A DNA stretch of 8,231 bases from Candidatus Dojkabacteria bacterium (GTDB lineage: Bacteria > Patescibacteriota > Dojkabacteria > SC72 > JAFGCJ01), in assembly GCA_028696915.1 (NCBI GenBank), contig JAQVGB010000041.1:1-8231 (forward strand), read 5' to 3'. This document shows, in pieces, positions 1 to 6,962 of the stretch (position 1 is the stretch's first letter; every line of letters starts with the position of its first letter). The notes beneath the pieces were generated by a model that was not told the DNA's origin, did no database searches, and saw nothing but the letters and a program-made list of their open reading frames with translations. Both the position numbers and the translations under genes were made by a program.

Positions 1-1685
1 TTATCCCGCAGATGGAGCGCAGGTACCGCGAGACAAATTCCGACTATATCCGGCAGGAGACCGAGAAGTTCATGCGGGAAATCGTATGCAGTGAATGCGG
101 TGGGAAACGGCTGAAGCCGACCAGTCTGTCAATATTCATTCAAGAAAGGAACTTCTCTGAAGTTCTGGATATGACAATCCTCGAGTTCACCCGGTGGGTC
201 AAACGTCTCACCCTGAACGATCAGGAGAAAACAATCGCAAAACCGATCCTGCGCGAGATCGAAACCCGCTCGTCATTCTTATCGAACGTGGGACTTGAAT
301 ATCTGACCCTTTCCCGAAGTGCGGTAACACTTTCGGGTGGAGAGGCACAGCGTATCAGACTTGCCTCACAAATCGGTACCGGACTAACCGGAGTGCTGTA
401 CGTCCTTGACGAGCCGTCCATCGGCCTGCACCCACGCGATATCAACCGTCTGCTCGAGACCCTTGAAGAACTGCGGGACCTGGGAAACACCGTTATCGTG
501 GTCGAGCACGATGAGGATACGATCAGGGCCGCCGATTGGGTCATCGATATGGGCCCGGGAGCGGGGGAGAAGGGCGGACAGATTATCGCCGAGGGCACTC
601 CTTCTCAAATCGAGAAGAACCCAAAATCCATTACCGGTCAGTACCTTTCGGGAAAGAAAAAAGTGTCTCGAAGACCATCACATAACGGGTCAGCTCCCTA
701 CCAGCTCGTCCTGCGCGGCGCATCACAGCATAATCTCAAATCGATCGACGTGAGTTTCCCGCTTGGGAAGCTTATTACCGTCACTGGCGTGTCGGGGAGC
801 GGCAAGTCCACCCTCGTCAACGACACACTCTACAAAATCCTTGTGAATGAACTCCAAAACGGCCGCCAGACACCCGGTGCATACAAACGCATCGAGGGCC
901 TCGACCTTGTCACCAAGGTCATCAATATTGATCAGTCAGCGATTGGGAGAACACCACGGTCAAATCCAGCGACCTACACCGGTGTATTCACCCCAATCCG
1001 TGAGATGTTCTCCCAGACACAGGAAGCTCGCTCGCGCGGGTACAAGCCGGGCAGGTTCAGCTTTAACGTTCGTGGCGGACGGTGCGAGACGTGCCGCGGC
1101 GACGGACAGATCAAAATTGAAATGCAGTTCCTGCCTGATATGTACATCACGTGCGACGAATGTCATGGGAAACGCTACAACCGCGAGGTGCTCCAGATCG
1201 ACTTCAAAGGAAAGAATATCTCCGAAGTACTCGACATGACCGTCAGCGAAGCGCTGGACTTCTTCAGCAATTTCGGGAGCATCCGTGGGAAACTTGCAGT
1301 ATTGGACAGCGTCGGACTGGGATACATCCGCCTCGGACAGCCGGCGACGACACTTTCGGGCGGTGAGGCACAGCGCATCAAGCTGGCCTCTGAACTCTCG
1401 AAAATCCCCCGTGGCCACACCATTTATCTTCTGGATGAACCAACGACCGGCCTTCATTTCGACGATGTCAGCAAGTTGATCGCGGTGCTTCATGAGCTGG
1501 TCGACAAGGGACATACCGTCATCACGATCGAGCATAATCTCGATATCATTAGATCTTCCGATTGGGTCATCGATCTTGGACCCGAAGGAGGAGAGAAAGG
1601 CGGTGAGGTGGTCGCGGAAGGCACCGTGGAGGAGATTATGAAAAACAAGAGAAGCTATACGGGATTTGCACTGCGGAAAGGCTGA
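1..1685 (+). CDS. uvrA: UvrABC excision nuclease subunit A, 3' part (5' end outside window)
   Basis: C-terminal ~560 residues of UvrA, the DNA-damage-recognising ABC ATPase of nucleotide excision repair, which dimerises and loads UvrB in the cytoplasm. The frame is open from the first complete codon at 3 and already reads the conserved IP-x-x-ERRYRET segment, so the ATG at 12 is internal; full-length UvrA is usually about 940 residues. Visible in order: second Cys pair of the first zinc module (CSEC, 87-98); ABC signature LSGGEAQ (330-350) with Walker B ending in DEPS (about 393-419) and the VVEHD switch region; second Walker A GVSGSGKST (786-812); IGRTPRSNPATYTG block; complete second zinc module with CETC (1083-1094) and CDEC (1152-1163); second signature LSGGEAQ (1353-1373) and Walker B LLDEP. 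All motifs are intact, so it looks functional. Stop is TGA at 1683-1685. It converges on the operon ending at 1757; the 71-nt gap has no convincing terminator hairpin. Confidence 0.98.
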   Translation, partial: IPQMERRYRETNSDYIRQETEKFMREIVCSECGGKRLKPTSLSIFIQERNFSEVLDMTILEFTRWVKRLTLNDQEKTIAKPILREIETRSSFLSNVGLEYLTLSRSAVTLSGGEAQRIRLASQIGTGLTGVLYVLDEPSIGLHPRDINRLLETLEELRDLGNTVIVVEHDEDTIRAADWVIDMGPGAGEKGGQIIAEGTPSQIEKNPKSITGQYLSGKKKVSRRPSHNGSAPYQLVLRGASQHNLKSIDVSFPLGKLITVTGVSGSGKSTLVNDTLYKILVNELQNGRQTPGAYKRIEGLDLVTKVINIDQSAIGRTPRSNPATYTGVFTPIREMFSQTQEARSRGYKPGRFSFNVRGGRCETCRGDGQIKIEMQFLPDMYITCDECHGKRYNREVLQIDFKGKNISEVLDMTVSEALDFFSNFGSIRGKLAVLDSVGLGYIRLGQPATTLSGGEAQRIKLASELSKIPRGHTIYLLDEPTTGLHFDDVSKLIAVLHELVDKGHTVITIEHNLDIIRSSDWVIDLGPEGGEKGGEVVAEGTVEEIMKNKRSYTGFALRKG

Positions 1686-1756
1686 CAACCGGAGCTCAGA
1701 CTGGCAGGTTCTCAATACCCACAACTATACGGGAATCACGATTTTCACTCATTGTA

Positions 1757-2770
1757 TCACCGTCTCACATTCTGCTCATACCAGCCGTCAGCACGCTGTT
1801 TTTTGACCGTTTCATCTTCACTTAATTCTCCAAATCGGTCTATCATGGGGTTTAGGGCTTCCTCATAAAATTCATTGAAAACATCAATCAAATCGAGCTC
1901 GCTGATCTCTCGTTTACGGGCGACAAAAACCTCATCATGCTGATTCGCCTCCATGTAGTTACTTTCAGAAATTGCAACATAGTAGGCGGTGCTCGCTTCC
2001 CACTGCTCCTGCAGAAGCGTCAGATAGCCTTGTAGTTTTTCAAGCTCAATGCCATACCGGTCTTCCATAGCGACGACACTTTGCCGCATCACCGGGATAT
2101 GTGCAGTACAGCCCGACACTGCACTTGCGATCGCCGTATCAGCTCCCGCCCAGTTAATGCCCGACAGGCACTCGTCAAAATCGTTCCGCTGTTTGTTGAA
2201 CTCGGTAACGTCGCGCCGGGCGGTCGCGATGTCGATCGATGTCTGCACGAGATCAAGCCGCGTCACGTCTAGTTCGTGGGAAAGCCAAAGATACTGGTTC
2301 ACTACACCCGGAAGCCGCATATCAAGCAACTCCTCATCTATAGTCACAATTTCAGCCTGGTTCATCCGTGCTGTCTCGAGAATTGATATGATTGCGTTAT
2401 TTTTTTCAATGATGTGCGGATAGTTTTGCGGGCTAAGCAGAATCTGTTCCAATTCGGCTTCCATCTCGTCTTTTTGAGAAAGAAGTTCTGCATTCTCCTC
2501 GAGCAGGTCGTTTTTGAGATCAAGCGAAGCCGTGTACTCCTCGTTCTGGTAATATCCCGGCATGAGTGCCTGCAGATCACTAAGATAGGGCGACGACCAC
2601 CAGGCGACGAAAATGATAACGATAGCAAATACGATCACGAAGAAGACAGGGTACAGGGAGCGCATCTGAGAAGACTGGCGTGATAGGAGAGTACGGATTC
2701 GCGCTGCAGGCCCCAAGTTGGAATCGGGTGTCTTTTTCTCCTTCTGCTGTGTCAATCCTGTGAAAGCCAT
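1757..2770 (-). CDS. Single-pass membrane protein with large helical extracytoplasmic region, unknown function
   Basis: I do not recognise this 337-residue protein. The first ~37 residues are basic and polar (cytoplasmic by the positive-inside rule). One strongly hydrophobic segment follows at about 40-58, then a mostly charged, probably helical region to the C-terminus. Residues about 83-115 (rich in E, L, K and Q) look like a coiled coil, and further helical stretches follow at about 165-200 and 235-300. Two cysteines (C201, C221) lie about 20 residues apart and could form a disulfide if outside the membrane. It is the last gene of the operon. Its ATG at 2770 overlaps the preceding gene by 19 nt and has no clear Shine-Dalgarno, so coupling to the upstream gene is likely. 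A TTG at 2755 that would form a TTGA overlap with the upstream stop is a less likely alternative start. Probable role is structural or as an assembly partner of the operon's other membrane proteins; this is inference. Confidence 0.85.
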   Translation of the reverse strand: MAFTGLTQQKEKKTPDSNLGPAARIRTLLSRQSSQMRSLYPVFFVIVFAIVIIFVAWWSSPYLSDLQALMPGYYQNEEYTASLDLKNDLLEENAELLSQKDEMEAELEQILLSPQNYPHIIEKNNAIISILETARMNQAEIVTIDEELLDMRLPGVVNQYLWLSHELDVTRLDLVQTSIDIATARRDVTEFNKQRNDFDECLSGINWAGADTAIASAVSGCTAHIPVMRQSVVAMEDRYGIELEKLQGYLTLLQEQWEASTAYYVAISESNYMEANQHDEVFVARKREISELDLIDVFNEFYEEALNPMIDRFGELSEDETVKKQRADGWYEQNVRR

Positions 2771-3420
2771 TGTTTGAAACGCCGTATTGCAAATTTAGCA
2801 CCGAAAAACAGACCGGCGGCGGCAAGAACAACAAGTATGACCGTGACGATCCGATAGATCATAATGTTTTTGACGTAGTCAGCGGGTGCGGGCGATATAT
2901 GAAGCGTTTCGTCGATTACAAACGATACGTCAGTAGAAGATACGTAGTTCGTGTCAAACCTCCACGCGGTCACGTCGACCACAATCCGATACGAACCGGA
3001 GGACTGCGGACTGACATCAATCCGGAACACCTGCTCCACATCCTCTTCCATGGAAAACCAGAGCTCCTCGGGATCTTCGGCCACTAGTCCTCTCGGAACA
3101 TGCCACGAAATCTGTGCACGGGTGGACGAGACTTTCGGAAGGACACGGACATACAGCGGGATCGTATTGTTAAAAACAGATTGGGTTCCGACGTACATCT
3201 CGACATCGAGAACTTCCTCTACACGAGAGGAATCCACTGACTCCTTCTGCGGCACACCGAGATCTTCCGAGTCGTCTCCATCTTGTACATCCTGCACCGT
3301 CAGAGCTTCTTCGGTCGCATCGACCTGGGATTCAGGAACAGCACCCTGCGCTGACAGATCGGTCTGCACACAAAACAGGTAAAAAACCAACGCTATAATC
3401 GGCAACACCGCTCGTTTCAT
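2752..3420 (-). CDS. Secreted Ig-like (beta-sandwich) protein with C-terminal membrane anchor, unknown function
   Basis: A 222-residue protein not recognised as a named family. It begins with a signal peptide (basic MKR, hydrophobic core to about 18, plausible cleavage near LSA-Q at 24/25). An acidic, low-complexity linker follows (about 28-70, rich in D, E, S, V). Next is a domain of alternating beta strands (about 72-170) that resembles an Ig-like fold. A transmembrane segment at about 187-207 ends in a basic tail (RRFKQW), giving an outside-facing domain with a short cytoplasmic tail. The ATG at 3420 overlaps the preceding stop as ATGA (4 nt), typical of termination-reinitiation coupling; only a weak GGAAA lies upstream. 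The layout (signal, Ig-like, TM) echoes the C-terminal half of the transglutaminase-like protein two genes upstream, so the two may sit side by side on the cell surface. Confidence 0.87.
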   Translation of the reverse strand: MKRAVLPIIALVFYLFCVQTDLSAQGAVPESQVDATEEALTVQDVQDGDDSEDLGVPQKESVDSSRVEEVLDVEMYVGTQSVFNNTIPLYVRVLPKVSSTRAQISWHVPRGLVAEDPEELWFSMEEDVEQVFRIDVSPQSSGSYRIVVDVTAWRFDTNYVSSTDVSFVIDETLHISPAPADYVKNIMIYRIVTVILVVLAAAGLFFGAKFAIRRFKQWLSQD

Positions 3421-3833
3421 TTCAAAAGTTTCCGAATAGCATAATTAAAAACTGACGCCGCACGTTCCGTCTCCGAAGAACCCATCTCGACCTGCTCGTG
3501 CACCAGCCGGTTCCTCAGCTTATGCGCCTCCCACAACTGATTGTACCGGTCACGATCGAACAGACCCCGTGCGTTTTTCAGACGATCTCCCACGGTTTCT
3601 CCCCGCACCCCTGCGTATTCAAGACTTTTGCCAAGGAGCGTATCCAGCCGAATAATACAGTCCCGCCGCCGAGACACGTCACCCCGCACAAGCGGCATGC
3701 ACTCGGATAGACGGTCAAGCAATGTCTTGCGCACAGCCTTCGACTTCCGGCCTCCCGTCAAGAATACCACCACCGAAAGAAGAGCCGCAACTCCCAGAGC
3801 AAACAGCACGGCACCGTTCATTGGGTCATTCAT
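3417..3833 (-). CDS. Small membrane-anchored protein with HEPN-like R-X4-H motif
   Basis: A 138-residue protein. One N-terminal transmembrane segment (about 7-27) ends in a GGRKSK basic stretch, followed by a soluble, probably cytoplasmic, helical domain. Near the C-terminus the motif AHKLRNRLVHE (R107, N108, H112) matches the R-X4-6-H signature of HEPN domains, known in RNases of toxin and defence systems and in non-catalytic relatives. The preceding GETVGDRLK...LFDRDRYNQLWE segment resembles hypothetical proteins I associate with candidate-phylum genomes; that is recollection, not a search. The frame is open to an ATG at 3893, but 3833 is preferred: a strong GGAGGAG lies 9 nt upstream, it places the TM segment at the N-terminus, and the overlap with the preceding gene is only 8 nt (ATGAATGA). 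HEPN assignment is moderate; nuclease activity is unproven. Confidence 0.85.
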   Translation of the reverse strand: MNDPMNGAVLFALGVAALLSVVVFLTGGRKSKAVRKTLLDRLSECMPLVRGDVSRRRDCIIRLDTLLGKSLEYAGVRGETVGDRLKNARGLFDRDRYNQLWEAHKLRNRLVHEQVEMGSSETERAASVFNYAIRKLLK

Positions 3834-5763
3834 GAGATGTTTCTCCTCCAAGTATATCCGGCATTTCTTTCTTTTTTGTGAAGAACCGGACAATCAGCGA
3901 TCCAATCTTCGCCCCTGACCAGACGGATACGACAAACACACCAAACGCGATCACCGTGATCAGCCACGAAAGTGGTTCTACCCACCAGAGCGGCTCCACG
4001 TCGATTACTTCTTCAATCGTGACTCGCTGAGTGCCCGCCGAAGCTTCAGCAACGGCAACAAACGAAAGGTCGCGCTCACCGGTGACAAACCACTCAAGTG
4101 GCGCAATGGAAAATGGGATTTCCACCGTTTCACCGGGCATAATTGATGTCCGTGCCTGAGATGTCGAAAGTGAAATAATCAGGTCGGATGTATCCGTCTG
4201 AACCACATGCAGATCACGTAGGATCGTGTTTCCACCATTGGTGACACGTAAAACACCGCCCCCAGCCTCACCCGCGTGAAGTGACGAGTCGATAGCCATA
4301 TCAACCTGCAGATCGGCAACTGGTGCAACCGAAAGATCGGTCATCGTGATTTCGTCTGTCGTTTCCGGGTACCCTGTAAACCCTGATTCATACGCGGTAG
4401 AGATAATCACACGGTTTAAGCCAGCAAATTCAAAAAATGGAAGCCCCGAGTATGCTTCATACGCTGGATCGACGGATACCCAGCCCCGCTCGGAGGACCA
4501 GAACTGCGGCCATACGTGGAACATGCCCATGCTCACCGACACATCGTCCATCGGAAAAAGGTACCCTGCAACAATCCGTGACGGTATCCCGGCATACCTG
4601 CAGAGTGCGGCAAATACATCCGCATAATCCTCAGCAGAGGCATTCTTGTATGTTTTAATTGCTGTTTCGGCTCCTTTGCGGTTCTCGGCTGAATGCAGAT
4701 TACGAAACCCTTCATTAAGCACGAGTTCGGAAAGGGTATAGTCATAGATGGCCCGGACAGTTTCATCTTCTGAATGATCTCCGGCGAGGGCCTCGACATC
4801 CGAAAGAATTTTCGTGTCGGTAATAGCAAACCACTGAGCATCGGTCCGGAGGAAGTATTCGCGGTCTGTCTGAGAGAGGAGGGGGCGGTGGGTATACGGC
4901 AGTTTCTCAATGAGAATTCCTTGAAACCGCGCCCACAGCGTTTCACCTGCGGGAATATCCATCGTGAGAACGTAGTCGCCATCATGTTCGCTCTGCACAT
5001 CGGATGGGAACACCGATACGGCGGTCAATATCATCTGCTGGGTCAAAAGATCTGGAGGAAGCATCACCGTCTGGCGATCGTACTGGTCACTCGGATTATC
5101 AAACGACCGCTCCAGTAAGAAACTAAACCATCTCTGCTCTCCGACCGACAGCTGAATAGACCGCGCGGACGGTCGGGGAGTGCACGAAAGATGATACCGG
5201 GATTCACGATACTCGACCGTACAGTCCGAGCCAACATAGTTAACCTGACCAAATAGCTCGTCGTAGTCAACAGAAAGCGACTCGAATGACGATGACTCTC
5301 CAATCGAAAACGCGGGGATCAGAACGTCATACGCCCCTCCATTTTGAGTGAAAAAGGGCTCAAGCTCGTAGGAAATGGTCAACGTGTGGGTCTCATCAAC
5401 ACGCAAAAGCGTCTCATTCATCGTCACACGGACAGCGGTGCCGTTTGTCTCGATCAGCTCCACCGGCAGGTCCCCGGTGTCATCATGCGCAGATACATCA
5501 ACAGGCTCTACTGCACCGACAAACAGATCGTACGTCCTCAACACGGTCGGATACTCACCGGTATTTCGGAATATGACCGATGTTGTAACCCGTGCGGTGT
5601 TTTCTCCATCGACCGAATAGCTTGACGAGAATGCCGTGCCGACACTCGTCGTTTCAAGCGCAGACACACCGCACCCCCAAAAGGCCAGCGCAACAAAAAT
5701 AAAGGCTGACAGGAACGTCACTATTGCGAAAACTTTGTTGAGGAAGGCAGTTTGAAGACCCAT
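3826..5763 (-). CDS. Transglutaminase-like membrane-anchored surface protein, catalytic Cys replaced by Ala
   Basis: A 645-residue protein. N-terminal signal sequence (hydrophobic about 10-29, good signal peptidase site VSA-L at 35/36). Beta-rich region from about 40 to 280. Transglutaminase-like core at about 330-445: AEDYADVFAALCRYAGIPSR, then VAGYL, then HVW (H416) and GWVSVDP (D432). In active members a Cys precedes the (E)DYA motif; here that position is Ala (A377, codon 4633-4635). C388 sits in the following helix and does not align with the nucleophile. An Ig-like domain follows (about 482-588), then a TM segment (about 598-617) and a KKK-containing cytoplasmic tail. Likely a non-enzymatic fold used for binding or scaffolding outside the membrane. 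ATG 5763 overlaps the preceding TGA by one base (TGATG), the most natural start; GTG at 5772 or 5766 is possible. GPI-like cupin upstream, HEPN-like gene downstream. Confidence 0.9.
   Translation of the reverse strand: MGLQTAFLNKVFAIVTFLSAFIFVALAFWGCGVSALETTSVGTAFSSSYSVDGENTARVTTSVIFRNTGEYPTVLRTYDLFVGAVEPVDVSAHDDTGDLPVELIETNGTAVRVTMNETLLRVDETHTLTISYELEPFFTQNGGAYDVLIPAFSIGESSSFESLSVDYDELFGQVNYVGSDCTVEYRESRYHLSCTPRPSARSIQLSVGEQRWFSFLLERSFDNPSDQYDRQTVMLPPDLLTQQMILTAVSVFPSDVQSEHDGDYVLTMDIPAGETLWARFQGILIEKLPYTHRPLLSQTDREYFLRTDAQWFAITDTKILSDVEALAGDHSEDETVRAIYDYTLSELVLNEGFRNLHSAENRKGAETAIKTYKNASAEDYADVFAALCRYAGIPSRIVAGYLFPMDDVSVSMGMFHVWPQFWSSERGWVSVDPAYEAYSGLPFFEFAGLNRVIISTAYESGFTGYPETTDEITMTDLSVAPVADLQVDMAIDSSLHAGEAGGGVLRVTNGGNTILRDLHVVQTDTSDLIISLSTSQARTSIMPGETVEIPFSIAPLEWFVTGERDLSFVAVAEASAGTQRVTIEEVIDVEPLWWVEPLSWLITVIAFGVFVVSVWSGAKIGSLIVRFFTKKKEMPDILGGETSHE
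3843..3849 (-). promoter_or_regulatory. Strong Shine-Dalgarno (GGAGGAG) deciding the start at 3833
   Basis: Read on the minus strand, GGAGGAG lies 9 nt before the ATG at 3833, inside the end of the transglutaminase-like gene. It is the only strong ribosome binding site seen in the operon. It shows that this organism uses Shine-Dalgarno initiation for at least some internal genes, whereas the first genes of units appear leaderless. Confidence 0.85.
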
Positions 5764-6530
5764 CACTGACACCGGGGAATCTTATTCCAATCGACCTTCT
5801 GCGGGTCGTGCAACCACTTGAACCGGTCGTATTTCCGAAGGATCTGTTTGAAAATCGGAGTCCGTGCGGTCAGGCCGAATTGCCGATACAAGTCCTCTGG
5901 TTTGCAGGGACGTAGTTTGGTGACTTTGCGGAAATTGGGGTTTTGAACGATCTCTTGGCGCGCGTTTTTGCGAATCACGTAATGAGCACCGCCTCTGGTA
6001 TCATCAAATACTGTTTCAATTTCAGACTTTGCACTTCTCACGAGCGCGACAACCGCCGACATCTGCCGGCCGTTCACCACCACAACGTCTGTATCGGGAG
6101 GAATGACGTATTTGTCACCCCGCTTCATTTTCACAATCATCGAGGTAAGACCGTCACCAAGCACATCATACCGCTTCGACTGCAAGACCAGTGTGATGTG
6201 TCCGCACACGACCTCGACAAGGATCGGATGTTCACCGATACGCATCCCTTTCGTTTTTACATATTCAATACCGGCCAGATTCTGCGGGATAACGTACAGT
6301 TCAAGAAGGAGGTTTTTGCGTTTCAGCAGAGATTTTCGGTCAATTCCGGAAAAAATCGTATAGAAAATGACAGGGCACGATAGATCAGGGTTGAGCAGTT
6401 GGGCTCGCATATCCGATATTTTGACTGTATGCTCATCACCCGTCTCGACACCCGTTTCCTGGGTAACAAGCTCTTTACCGTCATAGGACACTGCGAGTCC
6501 AAGATGCTTTTTCAGATCAATGACGGACAT
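5763..6530 (-). CDS. Degenerate cupin-type phosphoglucose isomerase-like protein
   Basis: A 255-residue soluble protein without signal peptide, first gene of the operon. It matches the archaeal-type cupin glucose-6-phosphate isomerase family by remembered motifs: an SDM segment (39-41), EYVKTKG (89-95, family E-F/Y-x-x-TKG-HxH), a VLQ strand (115-117), KRGDKYVIPP (136-145, family PG-x-VVYVPP), then VVN (151-153), and GGAHY...QNPNF (180-200, family AGHDYG...DNP). The expected metal ligands are substituted: the HxH after TKG is M96-R-I98, and the His after VPPYWA is V149; the Glu between them is also not evident. Isomerase activity is therefore unlikely; a sugar-phosphate-binding or structural role is possible. 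The C-terminal ~50 residues (about 205-255, basic and aromatic) extend beyond the usual cupin core. Start ATG 6530 is supported by an extended -10 eight nt upstream. Its TGA overlaps the next ATG. Confidence 0.85.
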   Translation of the reverse strand: MSVIDLKKHLGLAVSYDGKELVTQETGVETGDEHTVKISDMRAQLLNPDLSCPVIFYTIFSGIDRKSLLKRKNLLLELYVIPQNLAGIEYVKTKGMRIGEHPILVEVVCGHITLVLQSKRYDVLGDGLTSMIVKMKRGDKYVIPPDTDVVVVNGRQMSAVVALVRSAKSEIETVFDDTRGGAHYVIRKNARQEIVQNPNFRKVTKLRPCKPEDLYRQFGLTARTPIFKQILRKYDRFKWLHDPQKVDWNKIPRCQ

Positions 6531-6538
6531 ACGGCGCT

Positions 6539-6547
6539 ATTATACCA
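6539..6547 (-). promoter_or_regulatory. Extended -10 promoter for the five-gene operon
   Basis: On the minus strand the sequence reads TGG-TATAAT, a consensus -10 with TGn extension, ending 8 nt before the ATG at 6530. No good -35 hexamer is seen at 16-18 nt, which fits an extended -10 promoter. A start 6-7 nt after the -10 would leave a 5' leader of only 1-2 nt. No Shine-Dalgarno is present. Confidence 0.75.
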
Positions 6548-6631
6548 TAAGTTTGAGAAACGCCTCAGTGAAGATATTTTCATTAAAATTCAAGAGTGGG
6601 GGACAGCGTGCTGGAATCGGATGTGGTCAGC

Positions 6632-6928
6632 CTAACGAGCAGGCGGAGCGAAGATCTTTATAATTTCAGCGATGACAAACGCGATGAACATGTACATCAC
6701 GAGGGCAACAATCGCATCCACATCGATAAAAAAGCCGGCGATTTCAACATCGGCAGTAACAATTCCTTGAAACGGCCACACAAAAGCATCACTCACCTGG
6801 TACACCCATGCAACGATCGTATTGTCGGCATTTGCATCGATGAGCCTGAACACGAACCGCACGGAAATAATGGTCTCGATAAGTACCAGGATCGTATAGA
6901 GCACCTGTGCCCAGAAGCGAAAAATCAT
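6632..6928 (-). CDS. YggT family membrane protein
   Basis: A 98-residue integral membrane protein of the YggT family. Two hydrophobic segments (about 8-30 and 68-92) flank a conserved loop. The family pattern is visible: RFVFRLIDANADN, then VYQVSD and WPFQGI (family: R-F-x-R-x-x-GAN-x-x-N and DP-x-x-x-PF-x-x), and the second helix begins with a D-x-x-x-A-L-like start (D71-A75). YggT proteins are found widely in bacteria and in the cyanobacterial/plastid YlmG branch, linked to membrane organisation, osmotic response or division; the exact role is not settled. Length is near the family norm. ATG 6928 has no Shine-Dalgarno but is preceded by a promoter with the -10 ending 6 nt upstream. The gene lies 34 nt downstream of the murein hydrolase and 101 nt upstream of the operon; read-through into the operon is possible as no terminator is evident. 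Confidence 0.9.
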   Translation of the reverse strand: MIFRFWAQVLYTILVLIETIISVRFVFRLIDANADNTIVAWVYQVSDAFVWPFQGIVTADVEIAGFFIDVDAIVALVMYMFIAFVIAEIIKIFAPPAR

Positions 6929-6934
6929 ATACTG

Positions 6935-6962
6935 AGTATAGCACGGAGGCAGGCAATGTCAC
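6935..6962 (-). promoter_or_regulatory. Sigma-70-like promoter for the YggT gene
   Basis: Minus strand: -35 GTGACA (6957-6962, five of six matches to TTGACA), 16-nt spacer, -10 TATACT (6935-6940), then six bases (CAGTAT) and the ATG at 6928. The expected transcription start coincides with the start codon. The -35 abuts the stop codon of the preceding gene. Confidence 0.7.

Larger units (their letters stand above)
1757..6530 (-). other. Five-gene overlapping operon encoding envelope-associated proteins
   Basis: Five consecutive minus-strand genes overlap at every junction. The order is cupin-like protein, transglutaminase-like protein, HEPN-like membrane protein, Ig-like membrane protein and helical membrane protein, with overlaps of 1, 8, 4 and 19 nt. 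A single good promoter-like element (extended -10) lies just before the first gene and no gap inside could hold another intergenic promoter, so one polycistronic mRNA with translational coupling is likely. Four of the five products have a predicted membrane segment and three expose a large domain outside the membrane. Membership in a shared complex or pathway is inferred from this arrangement. Confidence 0.85.

Noticed and set aside
960..1724. 254-codon open frame antisense to uvrA
   Set aside because: It lies opposite highly conserved UvrA motifs, its translation has no recognisable domain, and no promoter or ribosome site supports it; it is a shadow of the uvrA reading frame.
1655..1734. 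10-bp direct repeat CTATACGGGA at 1655-1664 and 1725-1734
   Set aside because: Short, one copy lies inside conserved-strand uvrA coding sequence, and there is no associated structure or mobile element; probably coincidence.
1686..1756. Possible bidirectional terminator between uvrA and the convergent operon
   Set aside because: No stem with a GC-rich core and flanking T-tract could be found by eye in these 71 bases.
5662..5673. Lipoprotein signal (FWGC) in the transglutaminase-like protein
   Set aside because: The residues before Cys (F-W-G) do not fit the usual lipobox L-A/S-G/A-C, and a good signal peptidase I site follows at VSA-L; the protein also has its own C-terminal TM anchor.
1683..6530. 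Alternative genetic code with TGA as glycine, as in some Gracilibacteria/Absconditabacteria
   Set aside because: TGA terminates uvrA and all five operon genes at sensible family ends and overlap junctions, no in-frame TGA interrupts the recognised proteins, and glycine is encoded by GGN throughout.
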